From assembly GCF_000004825.1 (NCBI RefSeq), contig NW_008805065.1, positions 992,001 through 1,056,000 on the forward strand: DNA of 64,000 nucleotides, given 5' to 3'. Under the pieces are notes generated by a model. That model was not told where the DNA came from, did not search any database, and saw only the letters and a list, made by a program, of their open reading frames with translations. This document shows, one piece after another, positions 33,784-42,729 of this stretch. The stretch is from Heterostelium album PN500 (taxonomy: Eukaryota > Evosea > Eumycetozoa > Acytosteliales > Acytosteliaceae). The position numbers and the translations under genes are program-made. Numbering within the stretch: position 1 is the first letter of the stretch; each line of letters starts with the position of its first letter.

Positions 33784-35409
33784 TCATTTCTTTTTAAGTA
33801 TTGAAGCAATTTCGATTGGTGTCAATGTCATGATTGGACGTTGACCACTTGGAATATTCTCTGGAAGGTAACAGTAGTTTGGATAGAGTGGACCAGAGTT
33901 GACTCCACGTTGGGCGATGTGACAAGAGTTGTTGGTGAAACGAACCAATGCAGTTTGAATGTCGGTAACTGCTTCGTTTGACCAGAGACGTTCTCCAATA
34001 GCCAAAGCTCTTGGGTAGACACGTACATCCCAGCTTACTTGGTTGACTTGCTCTCCCCAGATACAAGCTTCTCCTCCCAATACGTTGGCGGTGGAAGTAG
34101 TGATGTTGTCAAGTGGGTCAGCACCGTAGAAATCTTGCCAGGTGTCTTGCCATTCGTAGTGAGTCTTACCCTCTGGGTTTGGAACTTGTTTGTCGAGGTA
34201 GTAAGCGAACGATACGATTGCTTTGTAACCAGCATCGACAATCTCTTGGGTGAGTGAAGCGGAATCCCAAACTTGAACCAAAGTATCCTTGGTCATGTTG
34301 ACACCGTTTTGGTATGGATCGTTCCAAACCATCTTGGTACGGTTCAAATTGGTGAGGATGGTGGTCAATTGATTCTCGAAATACTCCTCAGCTTGGACCA
34401 AGTTGAAGTTGTTCTTCTTCATCCAGGCGGTGATGGTTGGATCTTCACCCCAGCAGTCGAGAACGACTTCGTCACCACCGGTGTGGAAGTATTGGTCGAT
34501 GAAAAGCGATGACATCTCTGCGAACAAATTTCCAATGAATTGGTAGGTGTATGGCTGAGCGATGTTCAACAACATATTGTTGATGTTGTAGGCGTACGAT
34601 GGACAGCTGGCAATCAACTGTGGATATCCAACACCCCAAGCAGCAGAGTGACCCGGAATATCAAATTCTGGTACTACACGGATACCGTAGGATTTGGCGT
34701 AGGCAATGACCTCTTGGATATCGGCGTGTGAGTAGATGGCGATTGGGTTGAATGCACCTTGAGTCAAATTGGTGTATGTCGAGGAGACGACTGGGAATGA
34801 TTGGGCGTCTACAATGTGCCAGTGAAGAATGTTGAACTTTTGGTAGGCAATGGTATCGATGATGTGGAGGATGAATTGCACTGGGAGGAAGTGACGACCG
34901 GTGTCAATCATGAATCCACGCCATGGGAAACGTGGGAAATCGCTAATGGTCATTGGTACCCAGGGAATGGTGTAACTCATCTGGTCTGGATTCCATTGAA
35001 TGAGTTGTGAGAATGTTTCGAGAGCACGAACTGCACCCCAAACTGTGTTGGCGTTGATTGTCAGCTGCTTGTTGTTGGCGACGATCGAGTAGGATTCGTC
35101 GATACCCAAGAAGAGATCTTCACTGTCGGACTTGGTAATGACCACCAAATTGAGGGCTGGTGCATTGCTCTTGACCATTCCGAATGGGAAGAACAACTTT
35201 TGATAACGCTTAATATTGATTCCGAGAATCTGTGAGGAGGAGTCGGTTGTGATGCTGAAAGTGTTTGGATTGACAGCGAGCACTGAACTGCCAGTATTCA
35301 AAACCTGTGGGAATGGAACAATGTTTGGTCCGATATACACAGGTTCCTGTGAGTATACTACAGATGTAGCAATGATGGCTACAAAAATAAATAAAGCTGA
35401 TTTATACAT
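33784..35409 (-). CDS. Beta-hexosaminidase, glycoside hydrolase family 20 (minus-strand copy)
   Basis: Single exon, 541 residues, normal for the lysosomal enzyme. It begins with a signal peptide (MYKSALFIFVAIIATSVVYS). A GH20b-type N-terminal domain follows, then the catalytic barrel with FPWRGFMIDT, LHWHIVDAQSFP, VVPEFDIPGH and the catalytic pair Asp313-Glu314 in FHTGGDEV. Several NxT/S sites (NLT, NRT, NNS) suit an N-glycosylated lysosomal or secreted protein. The enzyme removes terminal N-acetylglucosamine or N-acetylgalactosamine from glycoproteins and chitin fragments, which serves digestion of ingested microbes. It is divergent to a paralogue 870 bases away. Confidence 0.95.
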   Translation of the reverse strand: MYKSALFIFVAIIATSVVYSQEPVYIGPNIVPFPQVLNTGSSVLAVNPNTFSITTDSSSQILGINIKRYQKLFFPFGMVKSNAPALNLVVITKSDSEDLFLGIDESYSIVANNKQLTINANTVWGAVRALETFSQLIQWNPDQMSYTIPWVPMTISDFPRFPWRGFMIDTGRHFLPVQFILHIIDTIAYQKFNILHWHIVDAQSFPVVSSTYTNLTQGAFNPIAIYSHADIQEVIAYAKSYGIRVVPEFDIPGHSAAWGVGYPQLIASCPSYAYNINNMLLNIAQPYTYQFIGNLFAEMSSLFIDQYFHTGGDEVVLDCWGEDPTITAWMKKNNFNLVQAEEYFENQLTTILTNLNRTKMVWNDPYQNGVNMTKDTLVQVWDSASLTQEIVDAGYKAIVSFAYYLDKQVPNPEGKTHYEWQDTWQDFYGADPLDNITTSTANVLGGEACIWGEQVNQVSWDVRVYPRALAIGERLWSNEAVTDIQTALVRFTNNSCHIAQRGVNSGPLYPNYCYLPENIPSGQRPIMTLTPIEIASILKKK

Positions 35410-36279
35410 GTATCTTCTCTATTTATACTTTATATTATTAATTATTTATCTGATTAAAATAAATACTAAATTAAAAAAATAAATAAAAAATAAAATAGAA
35501 AAAGAACTATGATCAATTTAGGAATTAAAAATTATCAAATTTGATTATTAAAAATCAACAAACCACTAATGGTGAAATAAAATCAAACTGTTGGAATTGG
35601 CAGTGGTTGATTGTGTTGTGTGTGGTTATTTGCTGCTCGATGATATTTTGCTTTATAAAATTTTTAGACAGTGAAAGATAATAGATATTGTGAACTATAG
35701 TTTTTGTTGTTCTAATTTATATATTTAAGAAGTCGGTATCGAATGTTGATGTCTAAATGATGAGGATCATAAAATGGCTGTGTATTTTTGGGCATTTCAA
35801 AGTACCAGTACGGTATTAACCCAATATTTCGAAATGTGTAGAGAAATTTTGAAATTAAAGTTCATTATTTTTTCCCATCAAAATTTCACCGCGATGAGTG
35901 ATCATAGGGGTCTGTGATTCGAAAATGTAAATAAAAATGGTTTTGCTTTTTATAAAATTTAATATCCGAAATGGATATTTCCAAATTTAAAAATTTGCTC
36001 AATTTCAAGGTGTGGTTTTATGATTGCAAAAAAAAACACACACACTCAATAATATCAATATCAATACCACAAAAAAAACCAAACATTGTAATCACTTTTT
36101 TTTAAATGATTATTTTAATGGAGTTCAGCTGCTGAGCGTTGTTGTTTTAATTAGATAGTTTTTATTTTCTTTATTTTTTTTTATTAATATTAATTTACAA
36201 TTAAAATAAATAATATTTAGTAAATAGATAATAATTTTTATTTATCTATCTATCTATTGTTAATATCAAATTCAAAAAG
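35410..36279. promoter_or_regulatory. Shared promoter region between two beta-hexosaminidase genes
   Basis: 870 bases between divergent start codons. The centre (about 35740-35960) is less A/T-rich than the flanks and includes CACCGCGATGAGTGATCATA near 35889; the flanks are A/T runs. The arrangement allows joint control of the two paralogues. No coding signal. Confidence 0.5.
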
Positions 36280-37896
36280 ATGAAAGCTATTCTTTCTTTT
36301 TGTATTTTTTTTGTTTTATATAGTTTGGTAGGTGGACAATCACCAGTCTCAGGACCATTGATTGTTCCACAACCACAACAAATGACATTTGGAACACAGA
36401 CTCTTCAATTGAATCCATTGAAGTTCCAAATTTACTGTCCATCAAAGAGCCCCGTGCTTGCCAGTGCTATCAAGAGATATTCAGATTTGTTCTTTTTGTA
36501 TGGAAATGGTGCTCCCTCTACTGCTCCAGCTGCCATTCTCAACATTAAAGTCATTTCCAACTCTGATTCACTCTACTTGGGTGTCAGTGAGAATCACACA
36601 ATCAGCCTTGTAGCGGCTTACTCGTTGCTTATCACCGCCGACACTGTCTACGGTGCCATTCGTGCATTGGAGACTGTCTCACAGATCATTCAATACGATT
36701 TCGTGACTCAGAGATACACCATTCCAAACACTCCAATTTCCATCACTGATTACCCACGTTTCCCATGGCGTGGAATCATGATTGACACCGCTCGTCACTT
36801 TGTCCCAGCTAGCTACTTGATGCACACTATCGATGCGCTTGCCGCCAACAAGATGAACACACTCCACTGGCATATCACCGACGGTCAATCTTTCCCAGCT
36901 TCCTCTGTCACCTACCCCAACTTGACAATGGGTGCTTGGGCACCGGAGGCCGTCTTCTCTGTCGACGACATCAAGGAGGTCGTTGCCTACGGAAAATCGC
37001 TTGGTGTTCGTGTCGTCCCAGAGTTTGACATTCCATCGCACACCTACTCATGGGCCGCTGCCTTCCCTACCATTATGGCCAACTGCCCAGACTACACCTA
37101 CAGCTACGGACAACTCCCAATGTCCATTGCCAACTACCTTACCTACGAAGTCATCACCAATCTCTTCACTGAGATGTCTGGTTATTTCTTGGATACCTAC
37201 TTCCACACTGGTGGTGATGAAGTTCCATACGGATGTTGGAAGGAAGATCCACAAGTCGCTGAATGGATGAATCTCAATGGCTACACCCCAACTTTGGCCG
37301 AACAATTCTTTGAGGATCAAGTCACCTCTATCCTCGCAAAAGTCAACCGTACCAAGATTGTTTGGAACGATCCATTCGTCGACGGTGTCAAGCTTGACCC
37401 ATCGACCTTGATTCAAGTATGGGACTCCTCTTTCCAAGATATCGTCAATGCTGGTTTCGAAGTGATTGTATCGTTCGACTATTATCTCGACGAACAAGTC
37501 CCAACTGGAAATCTTCACTGGATGTTCGAAGATACCTGGTCTGATTTCTATGCTGCCGATCCATACAACGGTATCACCAGCAACACAAACAAGATTCTCG
37601 GTGGTGAAGCTTGCATGTGGTCGGAACAAGTCAACCACTTGTCAATGGATGTTCGTGTTTGGCCACGTGCTATTGGTGTCGCCGAACGTCTCTGGTCAGC
37701 TCAAACTCAAACCGATGTCAACAATGCCTTGACCCGTATTGGACCACAAACCTGTCGTATGTCACAACGTGGTATTGCAAGTGGACCACTATTCCCAGAT
37801 TTCTGTATGCTCCCAGACGACTTTGAGAGCTATCTCCAACAACCACGTATGAGATTATCAAAGGAGCAAATCAACACATTCTTAAATAATAATTAA
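36280..37896 (+). CDS. Beta-hexosaminidase, glycoside hydrolase family 20 (plus-strand copy)
   Basis: Single exon, 538 residues. Signal peptide MKAILSFCIFFVLYSLVGGQ, then a GH20b-type domain and the catalytic barrel. The catalytic pair Asp313-Glu314 stands in FHTGGDEV at the same residue numbers as in the minus-strand copy. LHWHITDGQSFP, VVPEFDIPSH, KILGGEACMWSEQ and GVAERLWS are also family hallmarks. It shares the single-exon structure and collinear layout of its neighbour, so the pair comes from an inverted duplication, but the two are well diverged. Codons here are richer in C at third positions than in most genes of the window, which suggests higher expression. Likely lysosomal or secreted. 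Confidence 0.95.
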   Translation: MKAILSFCIFFVLYSLVGGQSPVSGPLIVPQPQQMTFGTQTLQLNPLKFQIYCPSKSPVLASAIKRYSDLFFLYGNGAPSTAPAAILNIKVISNSDSLYLGVSENHTISLVAAYSLLITADTVYGAIRALETVSQIIQYDFVTQRYTIPNTPISITDYPRFPWRGIMIDTARHFVPASYLMHTIDALAANKMNTLHWHITDGQSFPASSVTYPNLTMGAWAPEAVFSVDDIKEVVAYGKSLGVRVVPEFDIPSHTYSWAAAFPTIMANCPDYTYSYGQLPMSIANYLTYEVITNLFTEMSGYFLDTYFHTGGDEVPYGCWKEDPQVAEWMNLNGYTPTLAEQFFEDQVTSILAKVNRTKIVWNDPFVDGVKLDPSTLIQVWDSSFQDIVNAGFEVIVSFDYYLDEQVPTGNLHWMFEDTWSDFYAADPYNGITSNTNKILGGEACMWSEQVNHLSMDVRVWPRAIGVAERLWSAQTQTDVNNALTRIGPQTCRMSQRGIASGPLFPDFCMLPDDFESYLQQPRMRLSKEQINTFLNNN

Positions 37897-38079
37897 ATAG
37901 TTTAATTAATAATAATAAAAAAAATAGTATATTTATCTTAAAAAAATTAATTTAAACTTCACAACCCAAATTCAATTTAAACTTTTCTCAATTTAATCTC
38001 AAATCAAGCAATGTGTTTTGTGAATGTGTCATAGTTATTATATTTTATTTTAAAAATAGATAAATACAGATATCAATAA

Positions 38080-39837
38080 ATGGATCGATTATTTAGAATA
38101 GTTTTAAGGAATAAATTATTATTTAATTATATTATTTGTATTGGTAGACCATTTAGATCAAAGAATCTTTTGTATTATCAAATTAAACAGGTTGATTGGA
38201 TTTTGAAAAATGGATATGAAGGTATTCTTTGGTACAAGATTAAAAGAAAAGACAATCTTATTTGGAAAATAGTTGATAGAGATACAGTTTTGAGATATGG
38301 TAGTCCAAAGCTATTTGAATCGATCTTTCTGAATCAGCTGGAAGTTGATGGTGGCGTTATAGATGCCGATAATGAAAATTGCTTGAGAGATATTATTTTC
38401 CCAGAGAGAAGAGCCAGTGTATTTCTACAAACTGCTATAGAGGTCAACAGTAACCAAGCTGCTAAGATGTTACTTCATTACGGTGACCCCTATTCAATAG
38501 ATCAGATAGAGTCACTTTTAAATCATTCAATCAAACATCTCAACGCTGAAATAGCCAATTACATTATAGATACCTTCAAGCTTGGAGAAGATGATCTTAA
38601 GTTTAAAATGGATAGGATCGTTATCAAGCGAGACATTCCAGTCGATAGATACCACCAGTTCACTTCATTTCTTTTGCAAAACAAAAGATTACTTTCTTCA
38701 AAGAATTCATCTCTTTTCATTCTACTTATTATATGTGGCAACAGAGAGTACATAGACCTAGTATACAAGTCAGGAATCGAAAGAGATAAGACTATCATAG
38801 AGCAAATCGTTTATACCATTTATAAGATATTAAAAGGTAGCTTGACGATACCGATTTTCGGAGCATTGGAAATGATCAAATGTATTTTAAGTTGGCTTAT
38901 GGGTGGATTGTATTATCGATCGTACTATAGATGCGCTGAAGAGTTGGTAAAGAAGTTTACAAAGTTATCAAAGGAAGATTGTGTTAAAGTGATCCTCTTT
39001 GAACTGCTATGTGGAATGAGAGGTGATACCGCTACACCAATAACAATCAAAGAAAAATGTTTAGTCAAGTTAAATAAGATCATGGCTGCCATCAACGATT
39101 GTGAAGATATCGATGTTGCTTATCTCAAATATATAGATAAATGTTCATCTGTAGACAAGAGACTGTTTCTATCAAACTCTACTTCTCTAACGCGTATGAA
39201 TCACTATCAAAGAATAATTGATATCAGCAACATTAATCATTTGATATATCTACAGCAACAATTGGATTTGGAAACCATTAAATCTATTTGGGTCAAAGGT
39301 GATAGAAATATGATGATATTTTTATCGAGACATCATTTGACTAGTTTGATCAAATTAAAAGAAAAATCGGATTTTTGGAGTTCTCAGGTCATTGACCATA
39401 TCGATTTTTTTAGTCTTGATGATATAGAGAAACTTGCACCAATTACTCAGTTCCTATATGCCATTAAGCATCCTAATAGGTTCTTCTCAATCGATCACAT
39501 TCGAAACTACTTTGTTTTGTTTGGGTCATTAGAGCTCTGTGAATATTCACCGACTCAAAACTTGGATTTAGCAATTGTTCAATTCTTATTGGCAAATCTA
39601 AAGAAACAAAGTACACTTCATAGAGCGATAAAAAGAATTTTAATGAAATCTTTACATGATATACTCTCACCGATTGTCAAGTATATTTTGGATACTTATT
39701 GGAAGGAACTACCATTTATAGAACCAAACTTTACCAAAATAACAAGCACAGATCTCATTTTAGCGAAACTTTATCATACACTATTAGACTCCACTAATGA
39801 CCAGACTACGGCCAAAGCAATAGTAGAATCAATTTAA
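38080..39837 (+). CDS. Dictyostelid ankyrin-type repeat protein
   Basis: Single exon, 585 residues. The start MDRLFRIVLRNKLLFNYIIC resembles the conserved head of a large dictyostelid family with degenerate ankyrin-like repeats. Further on are repeat-like helical pairs such as ILKNGYEGILWYKIK, LFESIFLNQLEVDGG, AIEVNSNQAAKMLLHYGDP and IANYIIDTFKLGED. No catalytic motif or membrane segment is evident. The role in the family is unknown; protein-protein binding is inferred. After the TAA at 39835-39837 the same frame stays open for a further 61 codons to 40023 with protein-like composition (see findings). The annotated end may therefore be a recent stop within a longer gene. Confidence 0.7.
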   Translation: MDRLFRIVLRNKLLFNYIICIGRPFRSKNLLYYQIKQVDWILKNGYEGILWYKIKRKDNLIWKIVDRDTVLRYGSPKLFESIFLNQLEVDGGVIDADNENCLRDIIFPERRASVFLQTAIEVNSNQAAKMLLHYGDPYSIDQIESLLNHSIKHLNAEIANYIIDTFKLGEDDLKFKMDRIVIKRDIPVDRYHQFTSFLLQNKRLLSSKNSSLFILLIICGNREYIDLVYKSGIERDKTIIEQIVYTIYKILKGSLTIPIFGALEMIKCILSWLMGGLYYRSYYRCAEELVKKFTKLSKEDCVKVILFELLCGMRGDTATPITIKEKCLVKLNKIMAAINDCEDIDVAYLKYIDKCSSVDKRLFLSNSTSLTRMNHYQRIIDISNINHLIYLQQQLDLETIKSIWVKGDRNMMIFLSRHHLTSLIKLKEKSDFWSSQVIDHIDFFSLDDIEKLAPITQFLYAIKHPNRFFSIDHIRNYFVLFGSLELCEYSPTQNLDLAIVQFLLANLKKQSTLHRAIKRILMKSLHDILSPIVKYILDTYWKELPFIEPNFTKITSTDLILAKLYHTLLDSTNDQTTAKAIVESI

Positions 39838-40260
39838 AATAACAATACGATTGATATGTTTGTAAAGATAATATCTATTGCAACAAGAATTTCAACTATT
39901 GATAGAATTATCCTAAATTTTAAAGTAAAAAATTCAAATGACTATGAAACTTTATTATTTTCAAAAAATGTTTGGAAAATTCATAAAGGAAATGAAGTTT
40001 ATACATCTTTCTATGATAAATAAAACGAATATACATATATATCTATTTTAATATTCTTAAAATAAAAATGTATTAAACGGTTATTCAACCAAATATTGAA
40101 ATGAATTGACTTAAAAAAATATTAATTTATCAACACATTCCAAAAAAAACAAAACACTTCAAATTATTATTAACCTCCTTTAACCACTTTCAAGATAATA
40201 AATAAAATTTGATATAAAAGACCCAAAAAAATAATACCTTTCTATTCATTTACAAAAAAA
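39838..40260. other. Region after the ankyrin-type gene
   Basis: The first 186 bases (39838-40023) are an in-frame open extension of the upstream gene. The remainder is A/T-rich promoter sequence for the small secreted protein at 40261. Confidence 0.5.
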
Positions 40261-40536
40261 ATGAGGAAGTTATTAATTTTAGTTCTATTTTCCTTTATAT
40301 TGGTATTTTCTTTGGCTAAAACAAATTTTGAAGATAATGTTAATAAATTACCTCTTCATGTAAGTATTTTCTTTTTTGAAAAAAATAATTTTAACTAATA
40401 TTTTAAAATACAGTGTCCATCAGTTGAAAATATTGATTGTTTAATCAATAATTGCTCAAGTTCTATTGAATGTCCTTTTAAAATGCTATGTTGTGAAACA
40501 AATTGTGGTTTTAAATGTCTTGAAGGAATAATTTAA
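40261..40536 (+). CDS. Small secreted WAP-like (four-disulfide core) protein
   Basis: Exons 40261-40359 and 40414-40536, joined in phase 0 across a 54-base intron (GTAAGT donor, ACAG acceptor), giving 73 residues. Residues 1-19 form a signal peptide (MRKLLILVLFSFILVFSLA). The second exon encodes a compact domain with eight Cys: C1 in CPSV, then spacing 8, 4, 5, 5, 0, 3, 3 between successive Cys, including the CC doublet in MLCCETNCGFKC. CP starts, the CC doublet and the CGxxC end match the WAP four-disulfide core, known in animal antiproteases and antibacterial peptides. The exon boundary falls exactly at the domain boundary. A defence or protease-inhibitor role is inferred. Confidence 0.7.
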
Positions 40537-40666
40537 ATCTACTAAATAAAAAAATAATTTTAATTATTCTAAAAAAACTTTTATTTTAAACAAAGATTTA
40601 CAACATTTATTTAAAGATATTTAATTATTTAATTTTAAAAAAGAATATTATTATTATTTTTTGTTT

Positions 40667-41500
40667 TTATGTACAGCTGTGACTTAAAGTTCTAACTTCT
40701 TTCAGTTTAGCGATGGAGTTACGATAGTTGGCTTCCAATGACTCACGAGAGTGTGCAGTGATTTCCAAGTCACGGAGATAACCGTCATGAATACCATAGA
40801 CCCAACCGTGGATATCGACTTTTTGTCCACGCTTCCAGGCGCTTTGCATGATGGTAGAGTTACCGAGATTGTTTACTTGCTCGACGACATTCAACTCGCA
40901 GAGAACGTCCAACATTCTCTTACGTGGTAGGTTTTGGAGGAGGTCGTTGTGCTTGAAGATGGAATCACGGATGTGGAGCAACCAGTTGTTGATAAGACCC
41001 AACTCTGGATTGTCGTTGGCAGCAGCAACACCTCCACAACCGTAGTGACCGCAAATAATGATGTGCTCGACCTTGAGTACATCGACAGCGTACTGCACGA
41101 CGGAAAGACAGTTTAGATCGGTGTGAACGACGAGATTGGCGACATTACGATGTACAAACAACTCTCCCGGACCAAGACCTGTAAGCTTCTCGGCTGGCAC
41201 ACGCGAGTCGGCACAACCGATCCACAAGAACTTTGGAGTCTGTGATTCGGCGAGCTGCGAGAAATACACTGGATCCTCTTGTGTCATACGCTTGCTCCAT
41301 TCGTGGTTGTTGTTGATCAATTGTTCTACTTCTTTCGACATTCTTAGAGTTTCAGCTGGTGTACGTGGAGTGGATGGCTCTGATAAACTGTTCTTTGGCA
41401 ATTGTTGTTGCTCTTGTGCAGAAGATGATGAATTTGATACTAATGTTAGATTTTGGAATATATTATTACAACAGGGAGTGTCAGATTGATTGTTTGACAT
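40667..41500 (-). CDS. Beta-class carbonic anhydrase
   Basis: Single exon, 277 residues. The zinc ligands are visible: Cys96 in IGCADSRVP with the Asp98/Arg100 dyad, then His152 and Cys155 in [20 protein letters not shown] and [20 protein letters not shown] are further family blocks. The C-terminus ([12 protein letters not shown]) also matches. About 50 N-terminal residues are Ser/Gln-rich and not conserved; they do not look like a mitochondrial or secretory signal, so the enzyme is probably cytosolic. It converts carbon dioxide and water to bicarbonate, for pH control, carboxylation reactions and possibly carbon dioxide sensing in development. Confidence 0.96.
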   Translation of the reverse strand: MSNNQSDTPCCNNIFQNLTLVSNSSSSAQEQQQLPKNSLSEPSTPRTPAETLRMSKEVEQLINNNHEWSKRMTQEDPVYFSQLAESQTPKFLWIGCADSRVPAEKLTGLGPGELFVHRNVANLVVHTDLNCLSVVQYAVDVLKVEHIIICGHYGCGGVAAANDNPELGLINNWLLHIRDSIFKHNDLLQNLPRKRMLDVLCELNVVEQVNNLGNSTIMQSAWKRGQKVDIHGWVYGIHDGYLRDLEITAHSRESLEANYRNSIAKLKEVRTLSHSCT

Positions 41501-42729
41501 GTTTCAGTTGTTTTTTTTTTTGTTTTTTGAAAAATGACAAAGGGGTTCGATCTATTTATTTTGATTTTTTTATTTATTTATTTTTTTTAAATTTGATTTT
41601 TTTAATTTAATAAAATAAAAATCGTTGCGAGTCTTTTGGAAGTGGTGAATGTGGGAAATGGTGGTGCAAAAAAAAATAACAATATTATTGTTGGGGTGTG
41701 CAAAAACTCTTTAATTAATTAATTAGTCTTGTTTGAAACAACAAAAAAACACCAAATAATTCGTTTTTGCAAAAAAAAATTGATAAATCGAAGATAAAAA
41801 AAAAAAAAAAAAAGCAGTGATATTTTGAAATGTCGATTTGTATTTAATGTAAATAAATATACAATGTACAACTCTTAAAATATAATATATGTAATGTATA
41901 AATGTACAATAAAGAATTGTAGAAATGAAATGTTTAAAACAAATAATTTGAAGTGAAAGTAATTTTGTTGTTTTTAAAAAACAAAAGTAAAAGAAATAAT
42001 ATTAATTTAAAAATAAAATTTGCATACATATGGTTGTTTTGATATCAAACAAAACAACAAGATTTTAAACACAACACAAAAAATTAAAGTTTATGAAATC
42101 CCAGGCTCCGATTTTATTAAAAAAAACTGGTTCGAGCGACCCCAAGGAGTAAGATTCTATGATGTTTTTCTGGTGAAAAAAAAACAACAGTCATTTTGAA
42201 AAGTTCTGATGACAATTTTGGTGTTAGTGCAAGTGGTGAAAGGAATAGAAGTGCCGAAAAATCCTGGTGATATGTTATGAAACATAGCAACAATTAAAAA
42301 TTTATATGTATATGTACATGTACATATTTATTTGTTATAAAATATGTGTGGGTGAATATTGAAAGTGTGGTTGTTCGTTTCAAAACCACAGACAAAATGA
42401 CGTTATTTATCATTAAGTTATATTAATGGTTATTATAACTAAAAGAAATTTAACTTTTTTAGCAACATGTTTGTTGTTATTGGTTTAAAGAAAATAAAAA
42501 GCAATCAAAGTTTTATTGAAATTTAACAATTATGTGTGAATAACAACAACCCACAAAGAATGACATAATAATATTAAATTATTTGATAGAATTCAACTTC
42601 AACTTCTTTAGTTTTGAGAGTGGAGATGAATTTTTGTTTAATTGGATATGAAAAGAGTGTAAATGCTGCTGCTTTGAACAGAGGTTATTTACTTTTTCTT
42701 TAATTATTTGATTTTAAGAATGATGTTTT
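41501..42729. other. Intergenic region upstream of the carbonic anhydrase gene
   Basis: 1.2 kb of A/T-rich sequence. It contains a short G+C-richer patch (42092-42160: ccaggctccg and ggttcgagcgaccccaagg) that does not fold as a tRNA. It holds the promoter of the carbonic anhydrase gene and the 3' region of the TRAPPC11 gene. No gene seen. Confidence 0.55.

Noticed and set aside
42092-42160. Patch with ggttcgag reminiscent of a tRNA B box
   Set aside because: No matching A box at the right distance and no acceptor or anticodon stem can be formed.
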